Of a stretch of 64,000 nucleotides of DNA, positions 33,560 to 45,900 are shown in pieces. The stretch covers positions 3,739,001 to 3,803,000 of the forward strand of contig NC_092571.1 of NCBI RefSeq assembly GCF_037975245.1, in the 5' to 3' direction. Numbering within the stretch: position 1 is the first letter of the stretch; the number at the start of each line of letters is the position of its first letter. The position numbers were made by a program, and so were the translations under genes. Under the pieces are notes generated by a model that ran no database searches, was not told the origin of the DNA, and saw only the letters and a program-made list of their open reading frames with translations. Source of the DNA: Apostichopus japonicus (lineage: Eukaryota > Echinodermata > Holothuroidea > Aspidochirotida > Stichopodidae).

Positions 33560-35230
33560 TATACAAAAGAAATTGCTTTATCAACATCTGGAAGAGACTA
33601 CCAACTCGTCAGCTTCCCCAGTTCCAGCAAAGCGAGCACGAAATGCATCGAACACCCTCAGAGCTATCTAGTGAATGTTGCTACTGCTAGCAACGTAGCA
33701 GCTCGCCAGTCTCCAAGTGTATGTTAACCTCAGTTCTTTTGCATCATTGATAACGTTAACAGAAGTGTGAATAAAAATGTACGTGTCAGTAGGTTTGGAC
33801 CATTCTGTCCATTTATTTAATTCTATTTAATTGTAAGGGATGTCAGCAGAGTTGAAATTTTAATTTTTAATGAGTCTGTAGGATCCATTTCCAGGTAACA
33901 AGGAAGTCTTTGATCTATCTTTTTTGTTTTGTTTTTGTTGTTGTTTTTTTTGTGATCAGACAATCTTGCAAAACAAACCACTACTGGGCAACATCCATAT
34001 TTTATGTTATTTGTATCTTGTTAATGGAAGGCTGTTGAAGGAGAATGATTTACCTACAAGTGAACCCTGGAGCATTGTATAGGCCTGATGCTTGTGTTAA
34101 TATACTTCAATAATCTTTTAAAATTAATATCCTGTTGAAGAAGGCCAAACTTTACAGCATATATACACCTGTATTTTATATTCAAAGAAGGACGCTTTTG
34201 CTTTGTTCATGTTCTCTTCTCCGTTACCTTTTAGAAAGGGAATAAGAAGGCCTCCTCTTCAATTAGCATGGCCAGGAGGACTTTGGAAAATTTTACAGAT
34301 CTTAGGCCGTTAAGTGATAGCGAGGATCTGTTTGAGACGGTGGATATTGAGTTTGACAATATCAAACTCAAACAAAAAGTACAGGAGCTAGAGGAGGAGA
34401 ACAAAGCTCTTAAGGAACAGCCGGGTAAGTCAGGGTTGTCTGCACAGGTGTTCATGTTACTAGGGTACCTGCCCGACTAATTGCCACACATATTGAACGT
34501 TACTAGGTCCTTGTTGTAGCCTATTTGCTGGTTTTTCATATTTTGTATTAGTTGATCCAATATCTGCAATGGCACTAAGCTAGGCTCTGGTGGACTACAT
34601 TTGACACTTGATGAACACTGTCTCATGCTAAGAAGGCTGTAGTACATCACTATAGTAAACCATCTTTGGTGTTTAAAAGAAAGAAAGATTCTTCTTTTAT
34701 AACTTTCTAAAATACATTGAATATTATATCCTAAGATATAATGCAAATAGCCAGACCACCCTGGTCGTTATATTTTTCACGTTTCTATAGAAAGACAACT
34801 TATTATAATTTAGTTGATTTAGTTTGGCATGGAATGACCCTTTAGATACATGTATAAAAGTGCACACATGTGTCAAATTTACCAAGGTAAATTCACTTTG
34901 TTGTGGGGGAAACGATATTTCAGGTTAAAAAATTTAAAAAGGTGTTATACTTGCTCCACTTCTATGTATTCCCTTGTCTGACCCATGTACCTCACTTCTC
35001 ACATACTCTTTACTGACCCTCATGGGTTTTAATCTTATTCTTGTGTTTTATCTTCATCAAACATACAAGACACTATAAAGCAATTGAAGAGGGTCGTGAA
35101 GAAGCTGACCTATGTTTCTTCTCTTGACACCAGCTCTCAGGAGGCACCACTATCTGGAGAGGAAGAGGTCAGCAGGATTGAGCAGACACAGTCCTTCGAA
35201 CATCTGCGGTACAAGCCATCTGACGTCGGT
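33560..35230 (+). CDS. Coiled-coil gene fragment, left arm
   Basis: Three exons join in frame: about 33560-33718 (Ser-rich; start uncertain; donor AGT|GTATGT, phase 0), 34235-34424 (acceptor ccttttag, phase 0; donor G|GTAAGT, phase 1) and 35070-35230 (acceptor acaag, phase 1; donor GGT|GTAAGT, phase 0). The second exon has an acidic patch (LSDSEDLFETVDIEF) and a heptad-rich helix KLKQKVQELEEENKALKE. The third continues IKQLKRVVKKL and ends FEHLRYKPSDVG. It looks nuclear and regulatory in type, and coiled coils of this kind precede BEN domains in some proteins, but no such domain is seen. First and last exons not found. It is head-to-head with the transposase remnant. Confidence 0.5.
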
Positions 35231-36371
35231 GTAAGTTCATTCTTCACTGTACTTTTTTAAACGTGTTTCTCCCCATTCTCTATTGCAAGGGTTAATAATA
35301 GTTACTCTCTGAGTTATATTTGAATACACCTGTCGCATATGTCATGTATTGTTCTCGTTTTCGGTCATGTCGATGTCACGTATACATGTTTCCGAGATTT
35401 TCCAAAGTAAAGTTGGGGTCAAATCTTCATGCAAATAATACAGCTCTGGAACCCTAACGTTCCCTATGATTTAAGTTTTCCCTAATTGCAGAATGCGCTC
35501 TTAATTTATAAATCATATTAAGTTTATATACAACACTAAATAATAATAATAAAAAGTTTATTTATCGGTTGTTATTCGATCACACTTTTAAAATATCTGA
35601 GAGATTTGTTAAATTACTATCGACAACAACTTTTGTGACATCACGATTCGAACGAAAACAACATGTTATTGGTTTTATTATACCATAGTCAACTTTATTA
35701 ATTTTGCCATAATTAATTACTGTGGAGACGTTGAACAATCCGTTCTAGGTTTGTATTCTTACTAACGTGCTAAATAAATTAAGATAAAAGAGCAATGAGA
35801 ACAAAATAATGATTACTTGTAATCAAAGCTATATGAATAACTAGTTTCAATATGGACGAAATATGTTCTAATTTTACTTTTTATAAAGGAAATAGCTTAT
35901 TGTTCCGAAAATATAACTACTTGTACTTACGTATCTCAAAATGTTGATATAGCCAGTGCGCCTCATGTTCTCCGATTGTGATGTACTTATGTGCTCTGGC
36001 AATGCTATTGTGCTTTGCATGCTGTATTGAAAGGCGTAGGTTACAACAGTGAATTTGGTTGACAATTATTCCTTATGCACTACCAGTATCTACCAAGGGT
36101 TAAAATATAGTATTCCGATTATGGACATGATGTGTAGCCTATAGATTATTTTTTCGCAAAAGTGAGAAGTCACGGATTCCCTTTCGTTACATACACCCTT
36201 CAGTATTGGTTTCACATGGAAAGAACACTACACACGCTTTAGGCATCCTCACTATGAGAAAGACTGACGGGGAAGCAACAGCAGGGATGACAGCGATAAA
36301 TGTCTGCTCAATTCAATACATGAATCTGACACCAGTAAGTTATCCTTTGATTTGTGGAGGATTCAAAAGCA
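35231..36371. other. No gene recognised, left arm
   Basis: Between the coiled-coil fragment and gene D. A small minus-strand ORF (ATG at 36020, donor-like GTAAGT after 35931) could be a first exon, but nothing supports it. A plus-strand donor-like site GTAAGT at 36333 could mark a 5' UTR exon of gene D. Confidence 0.35.
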
Positions 36372-39300
36372 ATGGCAGCAAAGTTTACTTCTTCTTTAAC
36401 TGTATCCTCGACTTATCTTTGGGGAATTTTCATGCTCGTTTTTCTGAATAGTTACAGTCTTATTGCGTCAAGAATTACCGTATTGGACAACTGCACACAT
36501 GTGTGCTACGTACCTACTTCATCATCTATTGCACTTCCGTGTGCACTGTCCGATGGAGAGATTGGCAGATGGTTACGCAATGGTCAAATTATAATAGAAA
36601 AATTTGTTCATATCAAAGATCTATGTAAGGACACCGTTGAAATTTACGACAACTTTACACTCCATATTAAAAATGTATCACTTTGTCACAAAGGAAACTT
36701 TACTTGCAAAGTAAATGGAACAGAAATACCATATGTGATACAAGTGGAAGGTAGGTTGGACGAAAATATATTTTAAGTTTGGGTTACATAAAGTTGGTTC
36801 TGTAAAGTTAGTTGTATGTCAGTTTTAATAGTTGCTGAGTATACTAGGAAAGGAAGCAAACCAGAGAGGCAAGAAAAACGCTACGAAAATTCACTAGTAA
36901 AAAATTAATCTCTGAACTTTTACTTTTGAGATTTTGATTCGCAAAGATTTTAAACACAACCACGTATGGTTGCATTTGGTGAGAAATATTACATACTAAA
37001 GTCTCTGATACTTTTGGTGTTTGGTGAGTACAGGAAGGAAATTTCAAGGACTGTAATGAACAACATTAAAGATGTAATTACGTTTCCTGTTTGTCTAATG
37101 CATAATAGCATATTCTTAAGAGTAAATGGTGCTTCGGATGTTAGTGTCTACCAGCCTTGAATGTATAGAAACTCGCGCGCAATACTTTCAAATTCTGATT
37201 ATTTGAAAAGAACCGAGCTATCAGTCAATCTTACCTGCGAAATAATGGACAAGGGCCGCGTCATTGAATTTGCATACATATTGTTGTCCCACTAGTATTA
37301 AGCAACAAAAAATCAACATACTGTACAAAGTTCTAATTTGGTATAAAGAAATGTGAAGCTGCTTCACTAAACCATTTAACAACATTTCCATATGACAGTG
37401 ACAACGTGCAGTGCGCTCAATGCCTGACTGTCCTATATTTATAACATTGATTATGAGTAGATATCGTACATTTATGACTACAAAACCTATTTATCAATGG
37501 CATTATCGACAAAAAGTGTCCGTTTGTTGATCTTCTCAACACACAAACTAAATGGAAGTGTTGGGCGGGCAACGGGGACATTCATTTGGGAAGGGGCTAT
37601 CACTGGGACTGCGTTTCATGTTGTACATTGCTCGCTAGAGTAAATTATCCATTGCACATCTTAAATAACTGTATAAAAGCATGTTGCATTTCCAAATCTG
37701 TTTCCACTTTGAGGTTCAAAATCGACGGAAAGATCGTTGACTGGTTTAGCGTAGAGAAACAACTTTGCCAACAAAATAACGTTGTTAATTATAATATTAT
37801 TGACATTGGAAGAATTAAAAACATTTCAAACACCAACGTTTCCATTTGTCACGAAGTAAATAATACATGTGCATCAAAATGGAGTGGGAACATCAAATTA
37901 TATAATAGCACTTGAAGGTAGCATTGTATTAAAATACGTTAATAACTATTAACAATGTCATTCTGTGGAGTTAATCCATTTACCTTTGTAGGGGAAGGTT
38001 AAGGAGCAATCTTTAAAAGTCATTGTAACTTGTTACATCTAATGAATCCACTCTGAAGTGAAAACACCCAAGCTTGTAAAAAATTGCCATATTAGTGCTT
38101 CATTTCACACGTCAAAGAGTGTTCTTTTAAGTAAGTTCTGTTGTATCGCCAGTGACTCCGGCAGTCCTCATTCAAGCAAATTCCATCCATGATGACACGA
38201 GATACGTTGAAAACAACCAAGAAGTTCGAATAACTTCCTGCATTATCCTCAAAAGTAGATTACTGGTTAACCTGACATGGCTGATAGTATAGTGGCGCTT
38301 CCTTTTCTATCAAACAACTGTTCATTAGCAAGGGGAACGACGTAAAAGTGTAAAAGAGCTACTTATAAGACATTGAAAGCCGTCACGAAACAGTACTTAC
38401 ATCAGTAATCGTCGACATACTTTTGATAAGCAAAGTGACACAATATATGATATTCATCAAGGTAAACTAGTACACCCTTAAATATTTAATAATATAGCAT
38501 TGTATTGTCAACTTCCTGACGAAAAGTAAGTAACATCATCAATCAATCGACAATTACACCAACAAATCAAACCAACAACAAATCAGTCATCATCATGACT
38601 TTTAGTTATTATTTAGTTGATTATATTATAGCGGAACATGTTGGATGATATCTACAAGCTAGCTTAGTTAACAGCATTAACAATCACATAGTTTCAAAAT
38701 ATTTTGTTGCTCATATTCAAACTACTATGGGTTGCAATTAAAAACGTCCTAACATTCCATTCGACGAAAATAGTAAACAATATGTCTAGCCACTTTCTGC
38801 AAAGGGATTTTTGTTGAGCAGATGGTATTTCATGTCTATAGTCAAAATGCAATGCTTATGGTAAGTTATCGACCACGTTCCCTCCTTTGCTATAATTTGC
38901 GGAGCAATTGCGGCTAATGTTATATTTTTGGTGGAAAATCAGCGCTCTTAAAAAAAAAAGGAATCTTGATTAAAACACCAGAAAATCAAACTTGGGTTAG
39001 CTTAATCACCTATATTTATCCTTATTAAAGAAAAATTTATGTATGTTTTATGTTGGAAACAAATTGAAACACATCAGTGGTCTACTGACACTTTAAAAAA
39101 AACAGTCGGTGAATTGGTTAGTGATATTGCACATAGTGTTGGTACTTCCTCCACAGTTTGTAAGAACTGCGAAACAAAATACACTGAGCACAATAGTACT
39201 GTCAGTAGCTTCCGGACAAATACATCCGAGAAGGATAATAGTAATTATCCGAGAGTTCCCATGTAGCAGGACAAAGACCGAACTATATCCGGTGCAACGA

Positions 39301-40196
39301 AGTTGCTCTTAATCATAGTAACATGTACAGCTTCCTTCACGATGTCTTTCCCATGCATCTGTGGTTACTATTGTCATAAAATGAGTTAGTTCAAAAAGTT
39401 ACGCTTCTTATTTGTATGTGTTACGTGACAAATATCACATGATATTGAAGTCGTAGTGTATGTTTGACTCCAAGAATCCGATTATGTGATGCATTTACTA
39501 TAATATTATAGATTAGATAATCATAGCGCTCGATTATTAGTGGTCAGTACTCTCTCTCAATTTTGCTGCAGAGTCACGTTTTGACGTTGAGAGTCAGTGG
39601 GTATTTCAACCAGTATTTCTCCATACAAAACTTGTGTACATTAGTTAATTCATGCAATTTGTGATTTATTTTTCGATGCACGATCATCTATAATTGAGAC
39701 CAATACTTATTTAATTAAAAAAATCATTGTATGTTAAAAACTGACTAGTTACACGCACAAGCCTCGTTAACATTCAACATATTTACGATTTTATAGTATA
39801 TCATTTTATTAGAGAATTGCGTTTGACGTTAGTCTGTAACCATTTCCGGGTTAAAAGTATGTCTGTTCAAGCTTCATATAATGCTACGCTGTTAATACAC
39901 AATTCCGTTTCAATACTCTGGACCGAACCACCGATCTTTATGATTTTCACGTTGTATGATAGAACACTATACATCAAATGATTTACATTATCAGTTATTT
40001 ATGTTCTTTGTTTGTTAGTCCATTTATTAGAAAGAACACTATACATTTAATAACGTTTTTATTCGTGTTTAGCCCTCCAGCTTTGTTCCCACATTGTATA
40101 GAATCTGTTGTTCTTAAATTAGTTCAAAATGCAAGGGATGTGGAAGCTGATTACACGCCGAGTCTCCCTCGGTTTAGTCCGGAAGATGTACTATGA
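36372..40196 (+). CDS. IgSF gene D, left-arm copy (stop before TM)
   Basis: Exon 36372-36750 starts at ATG (MAAKFTSS), with a hydrophobic signal (LWGIFMLVFLNSYSLIAS), then one Ig domain with Cys (LPCAL), Trp (RWLRNG) and Cys (FTCKV), and donor G|GTAGGT, phase 1. Two decayed Ig exons follow (37640-37917 and 38153-38461). A TM exon starts at 39157 (acceptor ccacag, phase 1) with a Ser/Thr-rich stalk and the hydrophobic TKLLLIIVTCTASF, and a possible phase-1 donor at 39363. A tail exon 40102-40196 (alternative start 40081, both phase 1) ends SPEDVL. In this arm codon 39264-39266 is TAG, where the right arm has CAG, so the protein would end before the membrane. Function unknown. Confidence 0.5.
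37640..37917 (+). pseudogene. Decayed Ig exon of gene D, left arm
   Basis: Colinear with the Ig exon at 36372-36750: NNC aligns with DNC, DGKIVDW with DGEIGRW, and NVSICHEVNNTC with NVSLCHKGNFTC. Near the end a frameshift separates it from the YIIALEG|GTAGCA end that matches YVIQVEG|GTAGGT. The first canonical Cys is poorly conserved and the 5' splice context is weak. A duplicated exon now decaying. Confidence 0.5.
38153..38461 (+). pseudogene. Ig exon with intact splice sites but three in-frame stops, left arm
   Basis: Acceptor tgtatcgccag and donor G|GTAAAC bound 309 bp (103 codons, phase 1-1). It opens VTPAVLIQ and contains RITSC and NLTWLIV, the expected first Cys and Trp of an Ig domain, then TAG. 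Two more stops follow. The symmetric phase means it can be skipped without harm. Mirror copy at 44675-44983. Confidence 0.55.
39390..40080. other. Intronic or intergenic sequence of gene D, left arm
   Basis: AT-rich, with a repeated agaacactatacat at about 39960 and 40034. No further exon identified apart from the tail exon that follows. Confidence 0.4.
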
Positions 40197-40903
40197 ACTG
40201 GTATGTTTATTACCAGGCAGATGAATGTTTAGGTACTACAAGGCAACCCTCTCTAATCAACCTTATAACGGTTTCAATATCATTGCCAAAACCATACCAG
40301 GTAAATTATTATACATCAAGTAACATATATTTGGGGAGCAACTAAGTTGATGAATGTGCATGAAGTAGCTTTTGCATTGCTGCATGTTTAATCTAAAAAA
40401 AAATCCCTCAGTAAGTTTGTGGTGATGTGTTCTAGAAATGTTCTTCCTCATGTTTTAGTTATGACACGCAAGACAAGTTTGGCCAGTTGTCTAATAAGTA
40501 ATCTGAACAACATCATCAATATCTAGGGACTAAACGTCTAGACAGCTGTCAACAATAACGAGTGTAGAGGGACTCTCTTCATTACATCTTAGGCACGGAA
40601 TATGATAATAAAGAAACCAATCTCCTCCTTCCGTATCCTACTATCCACTTACCTAATTTTATTTAACAATCCGCATATTTCTAAGCAGTGGTATTAGTTA
40701 AGACATGTTTATCTCCGCCAGACCTTGATAATCAGCCAAATCACAACGTTAACTGCCTATTTCATCGATTCCCTCGAATGGAGTTCGTTTCATGTGTTAG
40801 ACGACAATATGTCCCACTCGCTGGAAGGGTGGATGGCTCTGTTCCCTGCCCTTCTCTATACATATATTTAGCCTTCCAATTGAAGCTCATGCTCTACAAC
40901 AAT

Positions 40904-41519
40904 CACTGGCGGATCCAAGGGGGGCCAAGGGGGGCCATGCCCCCCCCCCAAAGGTGAGCCAAAAAGTGTTTCCGAACATCCGCTAAATCATATGATTGGA
41001 AATTAAAAAAATCGAGAGGAATAGCAGTGGTAGACTAGTCTTAACTTTTTCGTTTTCTGGTTTAAAATTAAATGCAGAGCTCCCAACTGACCCGCAATTC
41101 GCGGGAATTAGACCAGCATTCTAACAACCAAACCCGCTGACCCGCACAAGCGTCCGAAAAACCGCATTGTAATTGCCAAGTATAAATAAAAAAATTGGCA
41201 TCAAATTTTGACTTAGCAACCATCATTTCTTTAGCATTTAGCATAATAGAGTATAAACCTCCTTTACAGCATCATTTGAACCTCAAATTTAGCCTATAAT
41301 TCTTTTCATTGGGGCGAGCAGCGAACATTTTCATGCCACGGGAAAGAATGAATTATCACCTACTATTCAATTTATTGATGTTACACAAAAAAATGCATAT
41401 TTGTCAGAAAATTTTGGGTGACAAAAGCCTTTCTAAGTGCCACCATTTTACATGTAGGCATCACCAGGATTCCAAAAAAATTCAAAAGGGGACACCCCTC
41501 CCCTTATACCCCTCCCCAG
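40904..41519. mobile_element. Transposon sequence bordering the apex, left arm
   Basis: Begins cactggcggatccaaggggg, a hAT-like terminal sequence seen in many animal repeats. It carries G and C runs and a tgacccgc..gcgggaat inverted motif, and reaches the apex mini-element. No transposase ORF. The far end is uncertain because the palindrome turns round here. Confidence 0.5.
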
Positions 41520-41616
41520 CAGTGGCGGCGGAACCGGGGGGGCTTATCATGCATTTCCCCCCTCAACTTTTTTATTGGGGGCTGAGCCCCCAGCCCCCCC
41601 GGTTCCGCCGCCACTG
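41520..41616. mobile_element. 97-bp inverted-repeat element at the palindrome apex
   Basis: A 25-bp terminal repeat cagtggcggcggaaccgggg.. at 41520-41544 pairs with its exact reverse complement at 41592-41616 around 47 asymmetric bases (41545-41591). The spacer includes a second small inverted repeat, gggggctgagccccc. The palindrome arms are the terminal repeats plus everything outside them, so this short inverted repeat is the turning point. Confidence 0.75.
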
Positions 41617-42232
41617 CTGGGGAGGGGTATAAGGGGAGGGGTGTCCCCTTTTGAATTTTTTTGGAATCCTGGTGATGCCTACATGTAAAATGGTGGCACT
41701 TAGAAAGGCTTTTGTCACCCAAAATTTTCTGACAAATATGCATTTTTTTGTGTAACATCAATAAATTGAATAGTAGGTGATAATTCATTCTTTCCCGTGG
41801 CATGAAAATGTTCGCTGCTCGCCCCAATGAAAAGAATTATAGGCTAAATTTGAGGTTCAAATGATGCTGTAAAGGAGGTTTATACTCTATTATGCTAAAT
41901 GCTAAAGAAATGATGGTTGCTAAGTCAAAATTTGATGCCAATTTTTTTATTTATACTTGGCAATTACAATGCGGTTTTTCGGACGCTTGTGCGGGTCAGC
42001 GGGTTTGGTTGTTAGAATGCTGGTCTAATTCCCGCGAATTGCGGGTCAGTTGGGAGCTCTGCATTTAATTTTAAACCAGAAAACGAAAAAGTTAAGACTA
42101 GTCTACCACTGCTATTCCTCTCGATTTTTTTAATTTCCAATCATATGATTTAGCGGATGTTCGGAAACACTTTTTGGCTCACCTTTGGGGGGGGGGCATG
42201 GCCCCCCTTGGCCCCCCTTGGATCCGCCAGTG
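41617..42232. mobile_element. Transposon sequence bordering the apex, right arm
   Basis: Reverse complement of 40904-41519, ending ccccttggatccgccagtg. Identical to its partner by eye. Confidence 0.5.
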
Positions 42233-42939
42233 ATTGTTGTAGAGCATGAGCTTCAATTGGAAGGCTAAATATATGTATAGAGAAGGGCAGGGAACAGAGC
42301 CATCCACCCTTCCAGCGAGTGGGACATATTGTCGTCTAACACATGAAACGAACTCCATTCGAGGGAATCGATGAAATAGGCAGTTAACGTTGTGATTTGG
42401 CTGATTATCAAGGTCTGGCGGAGATAAACATGTCTTAACTAATACCACTGCTTAGAAATATGCGGATTGTTAAATAAAATTAGGTAAGTGGATAGTAGGA
42501 TACGGAAGGAGGAGATTGGTTTCTTTATTATCATATTCCGTGCCTAAGATGTAATGAAGAGAGTCCCTCTACACTCGTTATTGTTGACAGCTGTCTAGAC
42601 GTTTAGTCCCTAGATATTGATGATGTTGTTCAGATTACTTATTAGACAACTGGCCAAACTTGTCTTGCGTGTCATAACTAAAACATGAGGAAGAACATTT
42701 CTAGAACACATCACCACAAACTTACTGAGGGATTTTTTTTTAGATTAAACATGCAGCAATGCAAAAGCTACTTCATGCACATTCATCAACTTAGTTGCTC
42801 CCCAAATATATGTTACTTGATGTATAATAATTTACCTGGTATGGTTTTGGCAATGATATTGAAACCGTTATAAGGTTGATTAGAGAGGGTTGCCTTGTAG
42901 TACCTAAACATTCATCTGCCTGGTAATAAACATACCAGT

Positions 42940-45900
42940 TCATAGTACATCTTCCGGACTAAACCGAGGGAGACTCGGCGTGTAATCAGCTTCCACATCC
43001 CTTGCATTTTGAACTAATTTAAGAACAACAGATTCTATACAATGTGGGAACAAAGCTGGAGGGCTAAACACGAATAAAAACGTTATTAAATGTATAGTGT
43101 TCTTTCTAATAAATGGACTAACAAACAAAGAACATAAATAACTGATAATGTAAATCATTTGATGTATAGTGTTCTATCATACAACGTGAAAATCATAAAG
43201 ATCGGTGGTTCGGTCCAGAGTATTGAAACGGAATTGTGTATTAACAGCGTAGCATTATATGAAGCTTGAACAGACATACTTTTAACCCGGAAATGGTTAC
43301 AGACTAACGTCAAACGCAATTCTCTAATAAAATGATATACTATAAAATCGTAAATATGTTGAATGTTAACGAGGCTTGTGCGTGTAACTAGTCAGTTTTT
43401 AACATACAATGATTTTTTTAATTAAATAAGTATTGGTCTCAATTATAGATGATCGTGCATCGAAAAATAAATCACAAATTGCATGAATTAACTAATGTAC
43501 ACAAGTTTTGTATGGAGAAATACTGGTTGAAATACCCACTGACTCTCAACGTCAAAACGTGACTCTGCAGCAAAATTGAGAGAGAGTACTGACCACTAAT
43601 AATCGAGCGCTATGATTATCTAATCTATAATATTATAGTAAATGCATCACATAATCGGATTCTTGGAGTCAAACATACACTACGACTTCAATATCATGTG
43701 ATATTTGTCACGTAACACATACAAATAAGAAGCGTAACTTTTTGAACTAACTCATTTTATGACAATAGTAACCACAGATGCATGGGAAAGACATCGTGAA
43801 GGAAGCTGTACATGTTACTATGATTAAGAGCAACTTCGTTGCACCGGATATAGTTCGGTCTTTGTCCTGCTGCATGGGAACTCTCGGATAATTACTATTA
43901 TCCTTCTCGGATGTATTTGTCCGGAAGCTACTGACAGTACTATTGTGCTCAGTGTATTTTGTTTCGCAGTTCTTACAAACTGTGGAGGAAGTACCAACAC
44001 TATGTGCAATATCACTAACCAATTCACCGACTGTTTTTTTTAAAGTGTCAGTAGACCACTGATGTGTTTCAATTTGTTTCCAACATAAAACATACATAAA
44101 TTTTTCTTTAATAAGGATAAATATAGGTGATTAAGCTAACCCAAGTTTGATTTTCTGGTGTTTTAATCAAGATTCCTTTTTTTTTTAAGAGCGCTGATTT
44201 TCCACCAAAAATATAACATTAGCCGCAATTGCTCCGCAAATTATAGCAAAGGAGGGAACGTGGTCGATAACTTACCATAAGCATTGCATTTTGACTATAG
44301 ACATGAAATACCATCTGCTCAACAAAAATCCCTTTGCAGAAAGTGGCTAGACATATTGTTTACTATTTTCGTCGAATGGAATGTTAGGACGTTTTTAATT
44401 GCAACCCATAGTAGTTTGAATATGAGCAACAAAATATTTTGAAACTATGTGATTGTTAATGCTGTTAACTAAGCTAGCTTGTAGATATCATCCAACATGT
44501 TCCGCTATAATATAATCAACTAAATAATAACTAAAAGTCATGATGATGACTGATTTGTTGTTGGTTTGATTTGTTGGTGTAATTGTCGATTGATTGATGA
44601 TGTTACTTACTTTTCGTCAGGAAGTTGACAATACAATGCTATATTATTAAATATTTAAGGGTGTACTAGTTTACCTTGATGAATATCATATATTGTGTCA
44701 CTTTGCTTATCAAAAGTATGTCGACGATTACTGATGTAAGTACTGTTTCGTGACGGCTTTCAATGTCTTATAAGTAGCTCTTTTACACTTTTACGTCGTT
44801 CCCCTTGCTAATGAACAGTTGTTTGATAGAAAAGGAAGCGCCACTATACTATCAGCCATGTCAGGTTAACCAGTAATCTACTTTTGAGGATAATGCAGGA
44901 AGTTATTCGAACTTCTTGGTTGTTTTCAACGTATCTCGTGTCATCATGGATGGAATTTGCTTGAATGAGGACTGCCGGAGTCACTGGCGATACAACAGAA
45001 CTTACTTAAAAGAACACTCTTTGACGTGTGAAATGAAGCACTAATATGGCAATTTTTTACAAGCTTGGGTGTTTTCACTTCAGAGTGGATTCATTAGATG
45101 TAACAAGTTACAATGACTTTTAAAGATTGCTCCTTAACCTTCCCCTACAAAGGTAAATGGATTAACTCCACAGAATGACATTGTTAATAGTTATTAACGT
45201 ATTTTAATACAATGCTACCTTCAAGTGCTATTATATAATTTGATGTTCCCACTCCATTTTGATGCACATGTATTATTTACTTCGTGACAAATGGAAACGT
45301 TGGTGTTTGAAATGTTTTTAATTCTTCCAATGTCAATAATATTATAATTAACAACGTTATTTTGTTGGCAAAGTTGTTTCTCTACGCTAAACCAGTCAAC
45401 GATCTTTCCGTCGATTTTGAACCTCAAAGTGGAAACAGATTTGGAAATGCAACATGCTTTTATACAGTTATTTAAGATGTGCAATGGATAATTTACTCTA
45501 GCGAGCAATGTACAACATGAAACGCAGTCCCAGTGATAGCCCCTTCCCAAATGAATGTCCCCGTTGCCCGCCCAACACTTCCATTTAGTTTGTGTGTTGA
45601 GAAGATCAACAAACGGACACTTTTTGTCGATAATGCCATTGATAAATAGGTTTTGTAGTCATAAATGTACGATATCTACTCATAATCAATGTTATAAATA
45701 TAGGACAGTCAGGCATTGAGCGCACTGCACGTTGTCACTGTCATATGGAAATGTTGTTAAATGGTTTAGTGAAGCAGCTTCACATTTCTTTATACCAAAT
45801 TAGAACTTTGTACAGTATGTTGATTTTTTGTTGCTTAATACTAGTGGGACAACAATATGTATGCAAATTCAATGACGCGGCCCTTGTCCATTATTTCGCA

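Noticed and set aside
41309-41827. Twin 107-codon ORFs crossing the apex
   Set aside because: They are transposon sequence read outward-in from each arm. Both contain the spacer on opposite strands and have no coding features.
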